A stretch of 64,000 bases of DNA from Heracleum sosnowskyi (lineage: Eukaryota > Streptophyta > Magnoliopsida > Apiales > Apiaceae): positions 133,369,228 to 133,433,227 of the forward strand of contig CM061235.1 of NCBI GenBank assembly GCA_030848705.1. The letters run 5' to 3'. This document shows positions 10,654 to 22,479 of the stretch, piece by piece (position 1 is the stretch's first letter; each line of letters opens with the position of its first letter). Both the position numbers and the translations under genes were made by a program. The notes beneath the pieces were generated by a model, which was given only the letters and a program-made list of their open reading frames with translations, did not search any database and was not told the DNA's origin.

Positions 10654-11118
10654 TCATAGCCAACTTTCATCTGATGAAGTTTTAGCATAAAAACAAGTAA
10701 CTTCATCTTTGGATCCAGAGTGCATATCAGCTATGAACAAATCACCTTTCCTTACTCCATGAAGAGCAGGCTTTCCATTCTTCTTGTGAAGGATCTGACA
10801 TCTATCTTTCTCAAAGGAAACAGCATATCCTCTGTCACAGAAATGACTGATGCTGAGAAGATTGAACTTCAGACCTTGCACAATAGATACATCTTGAATG
10901 ATAACATTTCCAAACTTCAAACAACCATATCCTCTGGTAATACCCTTTCTGTTATCTCCAAAGGTAACTCCTGGGCCAGCTTTCTCAACCACATTTGATA
11001 GCAGGGCTCTATCTCCGGTCATATGCCTTGAACAACCACTGTCCAGAACCGACATAACACGGTTTACCTGTGCCATACCCTGCAACATCAAATTGATTAG
11101 TCCTTCCTCGGAACCCAA
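10654..11118 (-). pseudogene. Copia aspartic protease and pre-integrase region
   Basis: A 154-residue stretch containing VLDSGCSRHMTGD, the Copia protease active site (DSG), followed by VTFGDNRKG and LLSISHFCDRGY. It ends at a TGA (10654) within the GAG-pre-integrase region, where the frame continues toward the integrase. It shares its frame with the integrase, reverse transcriptase and RNase H pieces, so the downstream pol was broken by nonsense changes rather than net frameshifts. Confidence 0.88.
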
Positions 11119-11744
11119 ACTTGATTGGGTCCGGCATACTTAATGAACTGGCCTTTGTCAGGCAAAACAACATTTTTAACTTTAACTACTTCAACCTCTT
11201 TCACAAAAGAGCGTTTCCATTTATAGCAAGCCTTAACACATTTCTGAGTAGGCTTAGGGATAAATGGATCCACTCTAGTCTTTGGAGGACTAGTAGTATT
11301 AGATCTAACATGCTTCTTATTATTAACATGTTGACATGGAGCAGTCTTATTATCAGATACATGCTTCTTATTATTAACATGTTGACGTGGAGCAGTCTAA
11401 TTATCAGATACATGCTTACTATTAAAATAAGCATACATAACATTGAAAGCACAAGACATGCAATTAACCACACCACATGCTTTATGAGAAAGATTAATAG
11501 CATGCATGTCAGTTTAACAGTTGTTTTGATCCACTTTATGAATGTCTGACTTAGTCTCCGTTGCTAAAACAACTTTGACTGGTTTGTCAGACTTACACTT
11601 TTTGGACTGTTCAAGATCAAAAGCACGATCCTCCATACGTATCTCCTCTTCAATAATGATAGAGTATTCATTCAGAGGTTCTCCTTGGGACTCTCTAAAG
11701 AAAGGTTTATCAATACCCTTAAGCACATCTGGTATACCCCTTTC
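11119..11744 (-). pseudogene. Spacer between Copia gag and protease
   Basis: Low-complexity coding remnants between the gag stop and the protease. The part nearest gag (11514-11726) keeps the gag frame; the frame changes between there and the protease. It contains a tandem repeat with a 51-bp period starting at 11308, 11359 and 11410 (motif acatgcttcttattatta), equal to 17 codons. Confidence 0.65.
11308..11418. repeat. 51-bp tandem repeat in the Copia gag-pol spacer
   Basis: Two near-identical 51-bp copies begin at 11308 and 11359, and a partial third begins at 11410. The period is a multiple of three, so the array could expand or contract without shifting a reading frame. Confidence 0.85.
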
Positions 11745-13388
11745 TTAAGCACTGACTCTATTAGGGGTATTTATGCTTAATTCACCAATAGACTCATTAT
11801 AGTCATAGCCTATGCCAACAATTTGACCAATAACTTGTTTATTGATGATTTCTTTAGCAGTCTTACAAGAGTTATAGTAAGCATTAGCCTTAACCTTAAG
11901 TTCACTAATTTGATCCTTAAGAATGGTTTCCAGTTGAATATAACATTTAACCCTATTCTCAAGAAATACTATTTTCTTAGTGAGTTCATCCTGATTAACA
12001 TGCACAAGTTTTAATTCATTTACCTCCTTTTCAAGAGCTGTGTTCAAAAGAATTATTATATCATTTTCTCTACGTGCACATGAAACAGTAGTACTAAGAT
12101 TATAGATCATTTCAGTATCAATAAACTTTACCTCTGACATGAATGTTGATGACGTGCTTGCCTCATTAGCCATTAAATCTAGGTTTCCAATTTTACCTGC
12201 TTCTTCATCACTATCAGTATCATCCCAACTTTTTCCTTCAGCAACATAAGCTTTCCCAATCTTATTCTTCTTGCTAGAATCAAATGATTTCCTTCTCACT
12301 TGCTTTGGCTTTTTACATTCTGTAGCAAAGTGACCCAACTCATTACAATTGTAGCACCTGATTGTGCTCCTGTCCACAGTTCCAGTTTTATAGCCACCCC
12401 TTGTGTTATTTGTAGATGAGGAACCACCTCTCTGAAACCTGGGCTTGAACTTAAGATTGGAATTTCTTCTGAATCTGAATTTGTCAAATTTCCTCACAAT
12501 CATTGCCAGATCACCATCATCCAGCTGATCAAGTTCTTCCAAAGAATAGAAGTCACCACAAGATTGATCAATGGATGTTAATCCATATTCAGCATCAATA
12601 ACATCCAAGTTAGAACCGGAAGGTTGAACAACCTTCACTTCCAGTTTCTGTGGGACTTCTGTAGTCAATGCAGTAGAAGTACCAACTATCTTTCCAGTTC
12701 CATATAACTCCTTTTGTTGAATCTGCTCCATCTCATAGGTCTTCAGAACACCATACAGTCTTTCCAGAGAAATCTCTCCAAGATCTCTTGCTCCTCTGAT
12801 TACAGATATTCTGTGCTCCAAATGAATTGGAAGTGTCAGGAGGAACTTCTTGTTAATCTCATTGATAGTATAGTGCTTCCCATTGAGTATCAGATCATTG
12901 ATCAATTTGTTGTATCTCTCAAAAACCTCAGAGATACCTTCACCAGGATTTGATCTGAAATGCTCATAAGAAGAGGTGAGAATTTCCAGCTTATTCTCTC
13001 TTACTTCCTCTGTCCCTTCATTGATTATCTCTATAGTGTCCCAAATGTGTTTAGCAGTAGCACATTTTAGAACATGATTATGCATGATAGGATCAAGACA
13101 ATCAACCAGTATCAACTGTAGACAGGCATCCAGGGTAGCATCCTCTTTTTCATCAGGAATGTAGTCCTTGGGATCCTTAGGGTACATCCTAGCAGCTCTA
13201 GTGACAACATCATTCTCTATATGCTCTTCTTTCACAATCACAGGAAGTTTAGGACCATTCTTCAGTACTCCTAGATATTTAACATTAGTAACTTGAAGAA
13301 ACATGAGCATTTTCTTCTTCCACATAGGATAATGCTCCTTGCTGAACATGGGGATTTTGACTGTACCAACTTTCTGTGTAGTAGACAT
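11745..13388 (-). CDS. Copia gag polyprotein
   Basis: A 547-residue open frame that starts 90 bp inside the primer-binding site. The N-terminal half (MFSKEHYPMWKKKMLMFLQ, then an ILTSSYEHFRSNPGEGISEV-type block near residue 135) is the plant Copia gag region (UBN2/Retrotran_gag). A CCHC zinc knuckle, CYNCNELGHFATEC, follows at about residue 340. The C-terminal third is rich in Lys and Glu with heptad-like leucines, possibly a coiled coil. It would form the particle that packages element RNA. The frame is open, but the downstream enzymes are broken, so any product would be gag alone. The copy at 57117-58760 differs by one residue (Gly here, Arg there, at 12383). Confidence 0.88.
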   Translation of the reverse strand: MSTTQKVGTVKIPMFSKEHYPMWKKKMLMFLQVTNVKYLGVLKNGPKLPVIVKEEHIENDVVTRAARMYPKDPKDYIPDEKEDATLDACLQLILVDCLDPIMHNHVLKCATAKHIWDTIEIINEGTEEVRENKLEILTSSYEHFRSNPGEGISEVFERYNKLINDLILNGKHYTINEINKKFLLTLPIHLEHRISVIRGARDLGEISLERLYGVLKTYEMEQIQQKELYGTGKIVGTSTALTTEVPQKLEVKVVQPSGSNLDVIDAEYGLTSIDQSCGDFYSLEELDQLDDGDLAMIVRKFDKFRFRRNSNLKFKPRFQRGGSSSTNNTRGGYKTGTVDRSTIRCYNCNELGHFATECKKPKQVRRKSFDSSKKNKIGKAYVAEGKSWDDTDSDEEAGKIGNLDLMANEASTSSTFMSEVKFIDTEMIYNLSTTVSCARRENDIIILLNTALEKEVNELKLVHVNQDELTKKIVFLENRVKCYIQLETILKDQISELKVKANAYYNSCKTAKEIINKQVIGQIVGIGYDYNESIGELSINTPNRVSA

Positions 13389-13477
13389 TTTTGAGATTTT
13401 TGAAGAATAATAAAAATTTCAGAGTTTAAGAAAAAATCTCCAAACAATTGGATCTTTGATTAGTATATCAATCAAAA

Positions 13478-13490
13478 GGCTCTGATGCCA
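13478..13490 (-). promoter_or_regulatory. Copia primer-binding site
   Basis: On the reverse strand this reads TGGCATCAGAGCC, three bases after the CCTAACA that ends the 5' LTR. It resembles the complement of the initiator methionine tRNA 3' end (TGGTATCAGAGC), with one mismatch. It fixes the inner end of the LTR and the element's orientation. Confidence 0.8.
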
Positions 13491-13492
13491 AT

Positions 13493-14750
13493 TGTTAGGT
13501 CCTGATATGTTTGTAGAAGGGGGGTTGAATACAAACTATACCGTTTAATCGAATTTGTCATTTTAAAGATTTAACAATTTAGAACAAATTAATGCGGAAT
13601 AAAACTGAAACAATATTCAAGTTAAATATAACTTATATTAAACTTGACGAGTGTTACAATTTGATCACTGATTACAAGGGTTCTTGATAAAACAAATCTA
13701 GAATAAATTCGACATGAATTAATCTATTTTTGTAATAAAAAGGATCGAATACTAAAAAGTAGTTCGATATAATTTCTAGGGATTATTATCCGCTAGAATG
13801 TCAAAGCAGTACAAGTGAAATGATTCTTATGAATTTAAAGATAAGATCAAGTCAAGAATTAATTCACTTATGATCTTGAATGCTTTTACAGTTGAGAAGT
13901 AAAGAAGACATAGAGCTTTTGAATGTAATGATATATATGTTCTGCCTTGTTTTTGTGTGTACTAAATGAATGTCTTCTGTCTGTTTCTATTTAAACAACT
14001 GCAGCCATTTGATCTCCACGCGCCAAAACAAATACAGAATGTATTAGGAAGACTTGTAGGAAAATTAAGAAATGGCTTGGGAAGACTCTCGGGAAGACAA
14101 TCGGGAAGACTAAGATTTTGCCTAGGAAGACAATCGGGAAGACTCACTTGTGAGTCTTCCTAGTTTAAAAACTAAGTCTTCCTAGTTCTAAATCTAAGTC
14201 TTCCTAGTTCATTTTTATTCTAATTTAAATAATTATCTAAAAGAATTAATTTAATAAATAATTTACTTGATAGTAATAATTATTTATTAGAGAATAAATA
14301 GAATTAATTGTCTTCTCAATTAATTCCAGAATCACTAAAACTTAGATGAAGAATAAACATTTTAATACGTTGACACTCAATGTACTGTCTGGTTCATGAG
14401 TGACTAACGACAATGTCTGTTCTTCATCTGTTTGACTTTTAAGCAGTGATTCACTTCCTTTTCATTCTAGAACTCTGTAACCAGTATCTTTGCTGTCACC
14501 TCTTGAAATCTCTGTCACTTTAATAAATCCACTGAGCTTGAATACTTCACTGAGGCTTGATCAATAAATTGAGCTTCTTTCAATGTAGAATCACTTCAAG
14601 TCTGTAGATGACTATAATCTTCATTCTTTGACAGATATAATCTTCTGAGATTCCTGTGACATTTGATTTTTATTATTTACTTATTACATCTTAATTAAAG
14701 TTGAGTAGAATCCTCGGTGTTTACAAATAGGCCTAGACATATACCTTTCA
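13493..14750 (-). repeat. 5' LTR of the Copia element
   Basis: On the reverse strand the LTR begins TGAAAGGTATATG and ends GGACCTAACA, giving standard TG...CA ends and a length of 1258 bp. The inner end is fixed by the primer-binding site. The outer end is placed where the sequence returns to the unit tail (ggtaaacgacacgacacg). It contains a GGAAGAC/GTCTTCC cluster (14043-14208). No partner LTR was found at the left end of the element. Confidence 0.75.
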
Positions 14751-14981
14751 GGTAAACGACACGACACGAAGTACACGACATAAATATATTAATTCATAAA
14801 TAATACCCCCTCTCTCATTTCTTTACTGTTTTTACAATACTTGGCACGCATTTTAAGGCTCCTATAAAGTATAGCTCTACAACTTATTTTTAAAACTTTA
14901 TTTTTCTGAATAAAAATTTAAACATTATATTTTTATTCAGTAGAAGAAATTTTTTTAAAATAATTTATCGAAGTATATATT
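14751..14981 (+). repeat. Tail-only remnant of a further unit, left part
   Basis: It matches unit 1 from about 6207 onward: an ACGAC tract, then the MITE starting at 14806. The Gypsy element interrupts the MITE at 14981; the remnant resumes at 30062. No gene part survives, so this is a unit whose body was lost together with the left end of the Copia element. Confidence 0.8.
14977..14981. repeat. Target-site duplication, left (Gypsy element)
   Basis: ATATT directly precedes TGTAACATCC, and the same five bases follow the element at 30062-30066. The empty site in the second block (60349-60353) has it once. Confidence 0.95.
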
Positions 14982-15539
14982 TGTAACATCCGGGAAATTA
15001 GGTGCAAATTTCCTATTTATTTAAATAATAAAAATGGTAATATTTAATTAGCTGCATTCTGTGTTTAAATTTTTTAAAATATTATTCTGTGAATATGTGA
15101 TGTGATATTATGTGAAGATGTGGGGTGATTAAAATTTTTTCGGTAATTATAAGTAAATTTGAGCCCGATAAAATTGTTTTAAGTAAATTAGTTCGAGACT
15201 CATTTAATTATGAATTTTGAGCATTTAAATATTTTGAGAATAATTTTGGATATATAAATAAATTTTATTAGTTGGATTTAATTATTGTAGAGATATTTCA
15301 TTTAAAATTTTATTTTTACGGAATCATATTAGTTCCTCTAAATTTCAGTTAGTGGGCTAATAAAAGTGTAGTAGTCGTTATTCTTATCTTTAATCTACCT
15401 AATCTATTATATTCAAGAAGACTCCAGAAACTATCCCCCTTTTTATCTAAATACACAGAACACACGCACACACGCATACACACAGCACACTATCAGAAAA
15501 AAAAACCAAAGAAAACAAGCAGGACTTCTGTTCTTTTCT

Positions 15540-15750
15540 TCCCCGTTCGTTTCTCCACGCAAAACGCACCCCTCCCTTCCTTCCCGTTCGCGCGCCACCG
15601 TTGGTCCCAACGCCGCCCTCCCCTGCCGTTTTTCTGTCCAGCCGCCACCGTCGTTTCCAGGCCGCCGCTGCCGCCTGGTTCCGGCCGCCGCCGTCGCGCC
15701 GCCAACGAACCGCCGCAGCCCTCCTCCTCTGCTGGTTTTGTTCCAGCTAC
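15540..15750. other. GC-rich patch in the 5' LTR
   Basis: About 200 bp dominated by CCGCC/CGCCG, preceded by a CA-rich and CT-rich stretch, in an otherwise AT-rich LTR. It looks like the leader or first-exon composition of a plant gene and could be promoter-proximal sequence of the LTR or captured host DNA. The same patch is in the 3' LTR near 25560-25770. Confidence 0.55.
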
Positions 15751-17773
15751 TGAGGTATAAAATCGAAACTTGGTATGATTTAATCGTATGTTTCTATATA
15801 TATACATATATATTTACGTAATTGAAATCCTTTGCTTTTCTTTTAAGAAGATTTGTTGATAGTAATAATTAGTTCTAATTAATTCATGAAATTAATTATG
15901 TAAAATTTAATTTCGTTTTTATAATTTCTACTTGGCAAAATCGAACCCCTGTTTAGTAATTTGTTTTAATTAGTGTAGTAAAAACCTATTTTCTTTTGTG
16001 GTATTAATTATTAATTCTGTTTTTCATATGTAAATATTATTAGTTGTTTATAGTACGATTATGCAGGTTTTGTATGATGATTTTGAGAATAGTTTGTATA
16101 TTTATTAACGCGCAGTATGAAATTGTTGAGGTGATAAATTTGAGTTATTTAAAATTTGAATTCAGTCAACGTGGAGATTTAATAATTCGTTTACATGTGA
16201 TAAGTTATTTTGTAAAAGTAATGTAAATTGTTAAATGTGTGTAGTTAATAAGACGGGATGTGTATAACTTGGTTTAAGTAAGTATAAGTTAGTTATCATT
16301 TCGTTTTGTTAAGTGAATCGAGTTATAATTACGTGGTGATTTTATAAGCTGTTTGATATATATATATATATCCATTCTCTTTCATTAGTATATGCTAAAT
16401 ATCAGTTTGAATTGTAATTTGATTAATATTAAGTAGCTAATAAGGTATTCTGCTTAGTAAATGGATTCGAAATCCATGTTTGTTTGAGGTTAGTATATAA
16501 ACTTGTTATTTGGTTATTAGTTGAAGATTTGAATTGAAATTATTAATTGAGATTAATTGATAATATGGTTGTACAGAGTTTTGTCGAGGAAGAATAGATT
16601 TAAACTGATAATTGAGTTGATATTGGTTGAAACTCAATTGGATATAAGATATTGTAAAATAGTGGAGAGTTACTTTTGATATTCAAATTAGTTTATTTTG
16701 TGTAACTCTAAACTTCGAGAATATTGTTAAAGATTGGTGACAGGTGATTATTATTGTAGATTACTGAATGATTGGATATACAGGTTATTGTGATGCTGTA
16801 CTATGTGATCCGTCCTATGATTGGGGGCGCAGCATAGTACATGCAAAATTTCTGGTTAGTCCTGTTTACGAACGGGTCATGCCGAAATTTCGTAAAAATC
16901 TATTTAATTGTTTGGTTATTTATTCTAAAGTCATTAGAGTTTAAAGAGTAATTGAATTTGATTATTTTTAATCAATTTTAGATAATAATGAAATTGATTT
17001 AATTGACCAATTAAATTGAGAATTAATTGGTGAATTTTATTAATTGATTATTATTTAATTTTGATTATTTATAAATCAAATTTGATTATTATTATTTTCA
17101 AACTATTTTATTATTTTAGTATTTATTTATTCTTTATCTGTTTAACTTGATTGATTTGGACAAGTAAACGAGTTGTTTATTTCTGCCTCTGTGCTATATA
17201 TATATAAATGTATATGCACACACACATATATATGTGATTAAATGCTATTATGCACATTGCTGAGTTAAGTGTTGAACCAGCATGACAGAGTTGTAAATGT
17301 GTTTAGATGATAATGAGATTGGTATTTTATAATTGCAAGTTGTAAAGTGATTGGGTTAAGTTATGTGGATATTAGTTTAAAAACAGGTAGTTTGTTATAA
17401 ATAGGGAAGTGCTGCCGAATTTTCGGCAGAACTATTAAATGAACAGTATTTGGTAAAAGTATATAATTTGATAAGCTAGTTTAAACGTATATGTATATGA
17501 GATTCTAGTCTAAAGGTATATGTAAAATGAAATGTGTTTATGTGTTCATGTGTAGCAAGTAAATGGTATAAGTATAGAAGTTGTCAGTTCAATCATGTAT
17601 TATGTGTTATGTGAAAAATATGAAATCATGTGAACTAGATGAAGCATGTGCTATGTGCTACTTGGTAATAACCAGATTTAAGTAAATGATTGATTTTCAA
17701 TTCATAGATAGTTTATATTCAAATCTTTATAAAAGGGAAGGCCAAATATTTTCCAAAAAGGATTTCAACCTTA

Positions 17774-17852
17774 TTATGTGTTTAGGTGCTGCATGTCTGG
17801 GCGGGTTATTTATCATTATGTGTTTAGGTGCCGCATGTTTGGGCGGGTCCTT
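17774..17852. repeat. 45-bp tandem repeat in the 5' LTR
   Basis: Two adjacent copies of a unit containing ttatgtgtttaggtgc, then gcatgt-tgggcgggt. The copy in the 3' LTR is at about 27795-27873. A short open frame over it repeats MCLGAACLGG and is probably not a gene. Confidence 0.8.
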
Positions 17853-20044
17853 TGCTTATGTGAATTACTGCATGTCGAGGCAGATTAATTGAATAATAGA
17901 TGAATTGTGGAATTGATTGTGGATGATTGAGTTAGAAAGTTTTGATGTTTGAAAACAGTGCAAACGTCCACTTTACGAATAGGTCATGCCCAATTTTCTG
18001 TAGAAATATATGCGCTTAAGTTATAACCATTTATGTTATATAGAGGTTATAGTTGAGGGCTAATCTAATCTTATCCCAAACTCCCGACAGTTTTATTTCC
18101 ACAGCCGGCCGAGAAGAGAAAAGAAAAAGAGGTGAAAATCCCCTGGCCCGTGATTGAAAGCGGACACGCGGGTAGAGTATAATTATTAATTGATTTTGTG
18201 CATAGCGCGGTCGAGGCAAGTTCCTTCTGACCCTTCCTCCTACTAATTATTTGAGAAATGATGATGTTTATATATATTGTTGAATTATTTTATGGAAGAC
18301 ATGCTTCAGAATGTTTGTGAAATGTATCATGCTAGTTTTTCCACTATAAATGCTCCTTGTCCGTAAAACGTAATCCATTGAACTTCCTCGGGCATCTTAA
18401 TTGTTCAAGATGACCCTTTAAAGATGTATTCAGCTATGACTACTCTCATTTTTCGAGGTAGTTAAACATTTGTTGACTTCAATCGGATTTATTGTTCAAA
18501 TCCGATAAACTTTATTTGAAATTCTCAGATTTGATTCATTGTTCGGATCAAAGTAGATATGTGCAGAATAGTGGATAGATGAAAGGAAATTCCTCAGAAA
18601 CTTCCTCTTAAACAATCATCCTAGCGCATTGGTATAGTGTTTTGATAAGTTCGAGTTGTTCTTATCTTTCAAGACGACTCAAAATATTTTGATTCAATTC
18701 AATAAACCTCCTTGTTCGAGGTTTGTTATTTTATTGTCTGGTGTGACATATTGTTCGTGTCCACACAATCATCTTTTTGTCAAAGGTTGCAACGGCCCAT
18801 TGTTCGGGTCGATATCGTATAAATAGTAACTGGCAGTCGGCCAGAATAGACGAGATTATTTGATAAATCACTCAAACTCAGTCGTGTTCATTTCATTCTG
18901 GAGGAACATCTTTACTCCACTGGTCAACATGGGAGTGGCCCATGGGATTTTCTTTCTGATCAACACGAGGCACAAACTCGTGGTATCAAGAGAAGATTAT
19001 ATTTTATTTTGGCACAAATGTTGCCGGGTCGATTATTCGACCACCTTTTTGCTAGCAAAATGTTTTTGTGATACTTGAGACATAGTAGTGATCGTGCTAT
19101 GGGGTATCACGGGTGTACGGTACTTGAGACACGGCAGTTGATCGAGCCGTGGGGTATCGTAGAGGAGATAAGACCAGTATCTGTATCATTCAAAGTTCAG
19201 TATCTGTATCATTCAAAGTCCAGTGTCCACATTATTCAGAGTTTGGTATCTACAGCATTCAAAGTTCGAATGCAATTGCGTTGACTTAAACGATTCGGTA
19301 AATCAGTGGACTTCTAGTCCGTCAGAAGAATTGCTATAATGTGAGTCTTGTGGACATCATTCCTATTATACCTCAAAGGTAGTGTATTCAAGTGCAAATG
19401 TGTTGAGATTAATGATTCGGTCAGTTCTTTGACCACCTTTCTATCAGAGTAAATTGTTAATCGATTATTGATTTGAGTTCCTTTGTATGACAAGTATTTT
19501 TTCCTCACATTTCTTTTATGATTAGTATGAGTAAGCGAGTCGATGGAATTTGCTGAGCACCTAGTTGCTCACCTTTGTTGTTAATCATATTTTACAGCTA
19601 AAGAGGAAGAAAGTTGATTCATCCCATACAGAGCTAAAGGGTAGATTGACAGTAGTTAATTGCATAGCTGTGGAACGAGAAGATTCAAGACGACGTTGAG
19701 AAGACGAGCTGATGCAGATCATTTGGATCTAGGGGCAGGCTATTGTATAAAGAATGATTTATAGTAAACCTTATATTGTATAAGTAGTTTTGCCTGGTAT
19801 ACTTCACATCGAAGTTATACCAGTGCTATAGATTATATGTAAAAAGATTGTTGTAAAAGAAAGTTAAAGTTTGAATGAAATTTTGTTCTCTTGTTTCTAG
19901 CCCTATAACCTAAAAGATTCTTGGTAGAGATTGGGGTCGTAGAAGTTATATTTGAGATAGATTAATGTTTAACAGGTTGTTTAAATCGAGATTTTAGCGT
20001 GACGACCAAATCCTCTGACCCAGGATTTGGGGGCGTTACAGTGT

Positions 20045-20062
20045 TGGTATCAGAGCAGGGTT
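20045..20062 (+). promoter_or_regulatory. Gypsy primer-binding site
   Basis: TGGTATCAGAGC, five bases after the end of the 5' LTR, is complementary to the 3' end of plant initiator methionine tRNA. The following AGGGTT diverges slightly from the expected CAGGTT. It confirms the forward orientation. Confidence 0.92.
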
Positions 20063-22479
20063 ATAGTAAACTAGAAACGAGAGTGTGTAGGAGTGTGTAT
20101 AGTTATGTGAGAAACGTCAGAACTCATATAGAGTTCGTGTTGGACTATTGGATATAGTACCGACGAGTAATTTAAGATATGGTATTCGTTTGAGATAGTT
20201 GAGATGAGCTGGATAGAAACCCTTGCGACTGTAGAAGTAAATGGTGGAATCTTCAGAGACTATTGCGGGTTGACGATGACGTTTGATATCGATACCCGAA
20301 GGACGTGTAGCAGAAGAACTTAGAATCAAATGACGAGTCATCAAGAGGAGCTGATAAAGAAGACATATACCTGAAGATCTTGGCAATACTTCCCATCTTA
20401 TTGAATTATGAGATATTCCTTAAAGTTTCTAAAACCCTTTCAGGTTGTGATATTCGAGCTTCTCCTTTTCTTCAAGTGTGAATAACTCTATTATTGATAA
20501 ATCATCATTTCCTCATATGGTGCCAGTAAATTCTTTTCTGATTATTCTTTCTCCGGAAGTAGTGCCTTTGGGAATCTGTTCGGTTGTAATCTATGCAGTT
20601 GTAATCCAGGGGTGTGTTTGAGAATTCGTCATCAAAAATGTCAAAATTGTTGATGTAAATTTTTGGTATTTTTGGAAGATGACTTCATTAGAGTCCTCAG
20701 ATTTCCATGCTATTCGAGTCAGATCTCCGACTCCTACCGAAGAGATCATAAAGATCTTGGTTCAAAGTTAGACACTAAATCATCGAAAGAGTATATGATC
20801 GTAAACAAAGACATTGAGGATTTTTCATTGGGATACTTGCACCTCCTTCCTATTGGGTGATGGGTTTAGTAGAATTACTTTCTCTTGATATAGATATAGT
20901 AGATTTCCCTCCAGTCATTCCTGACTAAGATACCTATATGGTAAAAATCTAAGTTTTAAGATGATCCTTTGAACTTCTGTTAATGCATCCCTAGGTGATG
21001 TAAACCAGACTTTAAAAATATCATTGTCAATTACTACCTTGGGATTTGGAAGAGATATGGATGGAGATCTTCAGATGATGCTCCTATTGAACTTGTTCTA
21101 TTTTTGTAAAATGTCATGATACTCATTTTTCAAAGTCGGACTAACTCAAGGCACATGCACCATAGATGGGCTCTAAGAGATACAACTATGTGTTCTGAAA
21201 TTCGAAACTAAGCTATGGAACGATTTCGTGACCGAAAATTTGTAGTTCGAAAGATGAAGCTTATAAGAATTGAGATAGTGCCCTCCGACAATAAGTATTC
21301 GTGCATATCCTCTTAAAGATTTTCTTCCCTGATGAGCTGTGGATAATTACAAGTGACGTTTTCATTCTAGAATCAACGGTTGCGATTTATTAGCTGCGAT
21401 TGTCGGTAACTTTTATAATTTGCATCGCTCAGACGTTTTCATTTTGCTTGAAAGGTGTCCGTATTATTCAGAGGTCAATCTATCTATCACTATTTACTTC
21501 GAAAATATACATTCTTTTCATAACTCTTCCTATATCGGACCCTTTTTGTGATACTGAGATGAACAACCCTATGAATAGGGGATGACTGTCTGTCTGTGTG
21601 ATAGAAGTCTGGTGGGACGCCACCTACTTGTACTGTTGCTTGTCGTTAGAGTACTGAAGGCTGGCCACCTTGGGTACTATGACGGTTGTCCTAATGACAT
21701 ATGCGACGGAACAAATGTTCGGTGATCATTTTGATCTCTCAGTTAACCCCTTATAAAAGATTAGCGTTACCAAGAATTGATTACACACACGTCATTGTTT
21801 AACATTTTCCATCTTTGAGCTATTTTGTTCAGGGATCTTATGGATCATAAAAGGAGCAGTGATTTAAAGTTGCGGCAGTGTATGCTGACACTTCAGAGTG
21901 ATGATACTTCTTTTCCAGAAATGGGGAACTCAACAAATGAAGTTTGAGTAATGATCGTTTAAAAGGAAGAGACCATTCCACTAGTTCATTTGTCATATCT
22001 CCAAAACCCCTACACAGTGTTTTATGGTTTGGTATTAAGGTCCTATGAACTTAATTTGGATATGGAGCAACTATCGAAAGAAGATGAATTTATGTTGGAT
22101 AAACTAGTGATACGCTGCGTGATGACGCAGAGTAATTGTCCTTCATTTGGAAAAGGATAAAGTGCACAATCCATGACTTCCTGATATTCTAATTCTAAAT
22201 ATGATACTTAAAAGATGGTTGACTATAAAAGAATTGAGATTCAATATTTAAGACATAATTCAATTGCGAGCCTTTATGATAGAATTTCCAGGATAACTCC
22301 ACGGATTAGTCTAAAACGAACTATCCCGAACCTATTAAAAAGACTAGTGTTGTTACGAAGGTTTCTATCTATCTGTTTGATTGATTCGGGAATCGCAAGA
22401 CCTTTTTATATCAGAGAATTTTAAGAACAAACTGGATATTCAGTTATTACCACTAAGAGAAACTTTGGTTTTAGAAGTA
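20063..22479 (+). other. Gypsy interior, gag-side region, no gene recognised
   Basis: This should hold the leader and gag of a Gypsy element, but no open frame over about 90 codons and no zinc knuckle were recognised. Stops are frequent in every frame. It is either unrelated sequence or gag decayed beyond visual recognition. Confidence 0.5.

Larger units (their letters stand above)
6784..14750 (-). mobile_element. Copia LTR retrotransposon, reverse strand, missing its 3' LTR
   Basis: From right to left the element has a 5' LTR (13493-14750), a primer-binding site, gag, protease, integrase, reverse transcriptase and RNase H, the Copia order (integrase before reverse transcriptase). RNase H ends at 7843. 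The remaining sequence down to 6784 is AT-rich and non-coding, and no second LTR beginning TGTTAGGTCC was found. The left edge is an abrupt junction with the tail of unit 1, so the 3' end was probably lost by deletion. The right flank begins ggtaaacg, matching the interior of a unit tail (about 6207). Several premature stops make it non-functional. An almost identical copy lies at 52156-60122. Confidence 0.9.
14982..20040 (+). repeat. 5' LTR of the Gypsy element
   Basis: A 5059-bp LTR with TGTAAC...GTTACA inverted ends. Visible internal parts are a GC-rich block (about 15540-15750) rich in CCGCC, a run of TA and CA dinucleotides (16361-16376 and 17199-17233), a 45-bp tandem repeat (about 17774-17852) and repeated attcaaagt-containing stretches (19184-19268). 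No protein-coding gene was recognised. The short reverse frame over the GC-rich block has biased Gly/Arg/Ala composition from the CCGCC sequence. Confidence 0.95.

Noticed and set aside
11201..11549. Overlapping 100- and 142-residue frames on opposite strands in the Copia spacer
   Set aside because: Both are readings of the 51-bp tandem repeat and flanking decayed sequence.
15493..15807. Gly/Arg/Ala-rich reverse frame in the Gypsy LTR
   Set aside because: Composition follows the CCGCC-rich DNA, and its length changes in the other LTR because of the poly-A length difference, so it is not a maintained protein.
17686..17892. 68-residue forward frame in the LTR with a repeated MCLGAACLGG
   Set aside because: It is produced by a 45-bp tandem repeat and has no features of a real protein.
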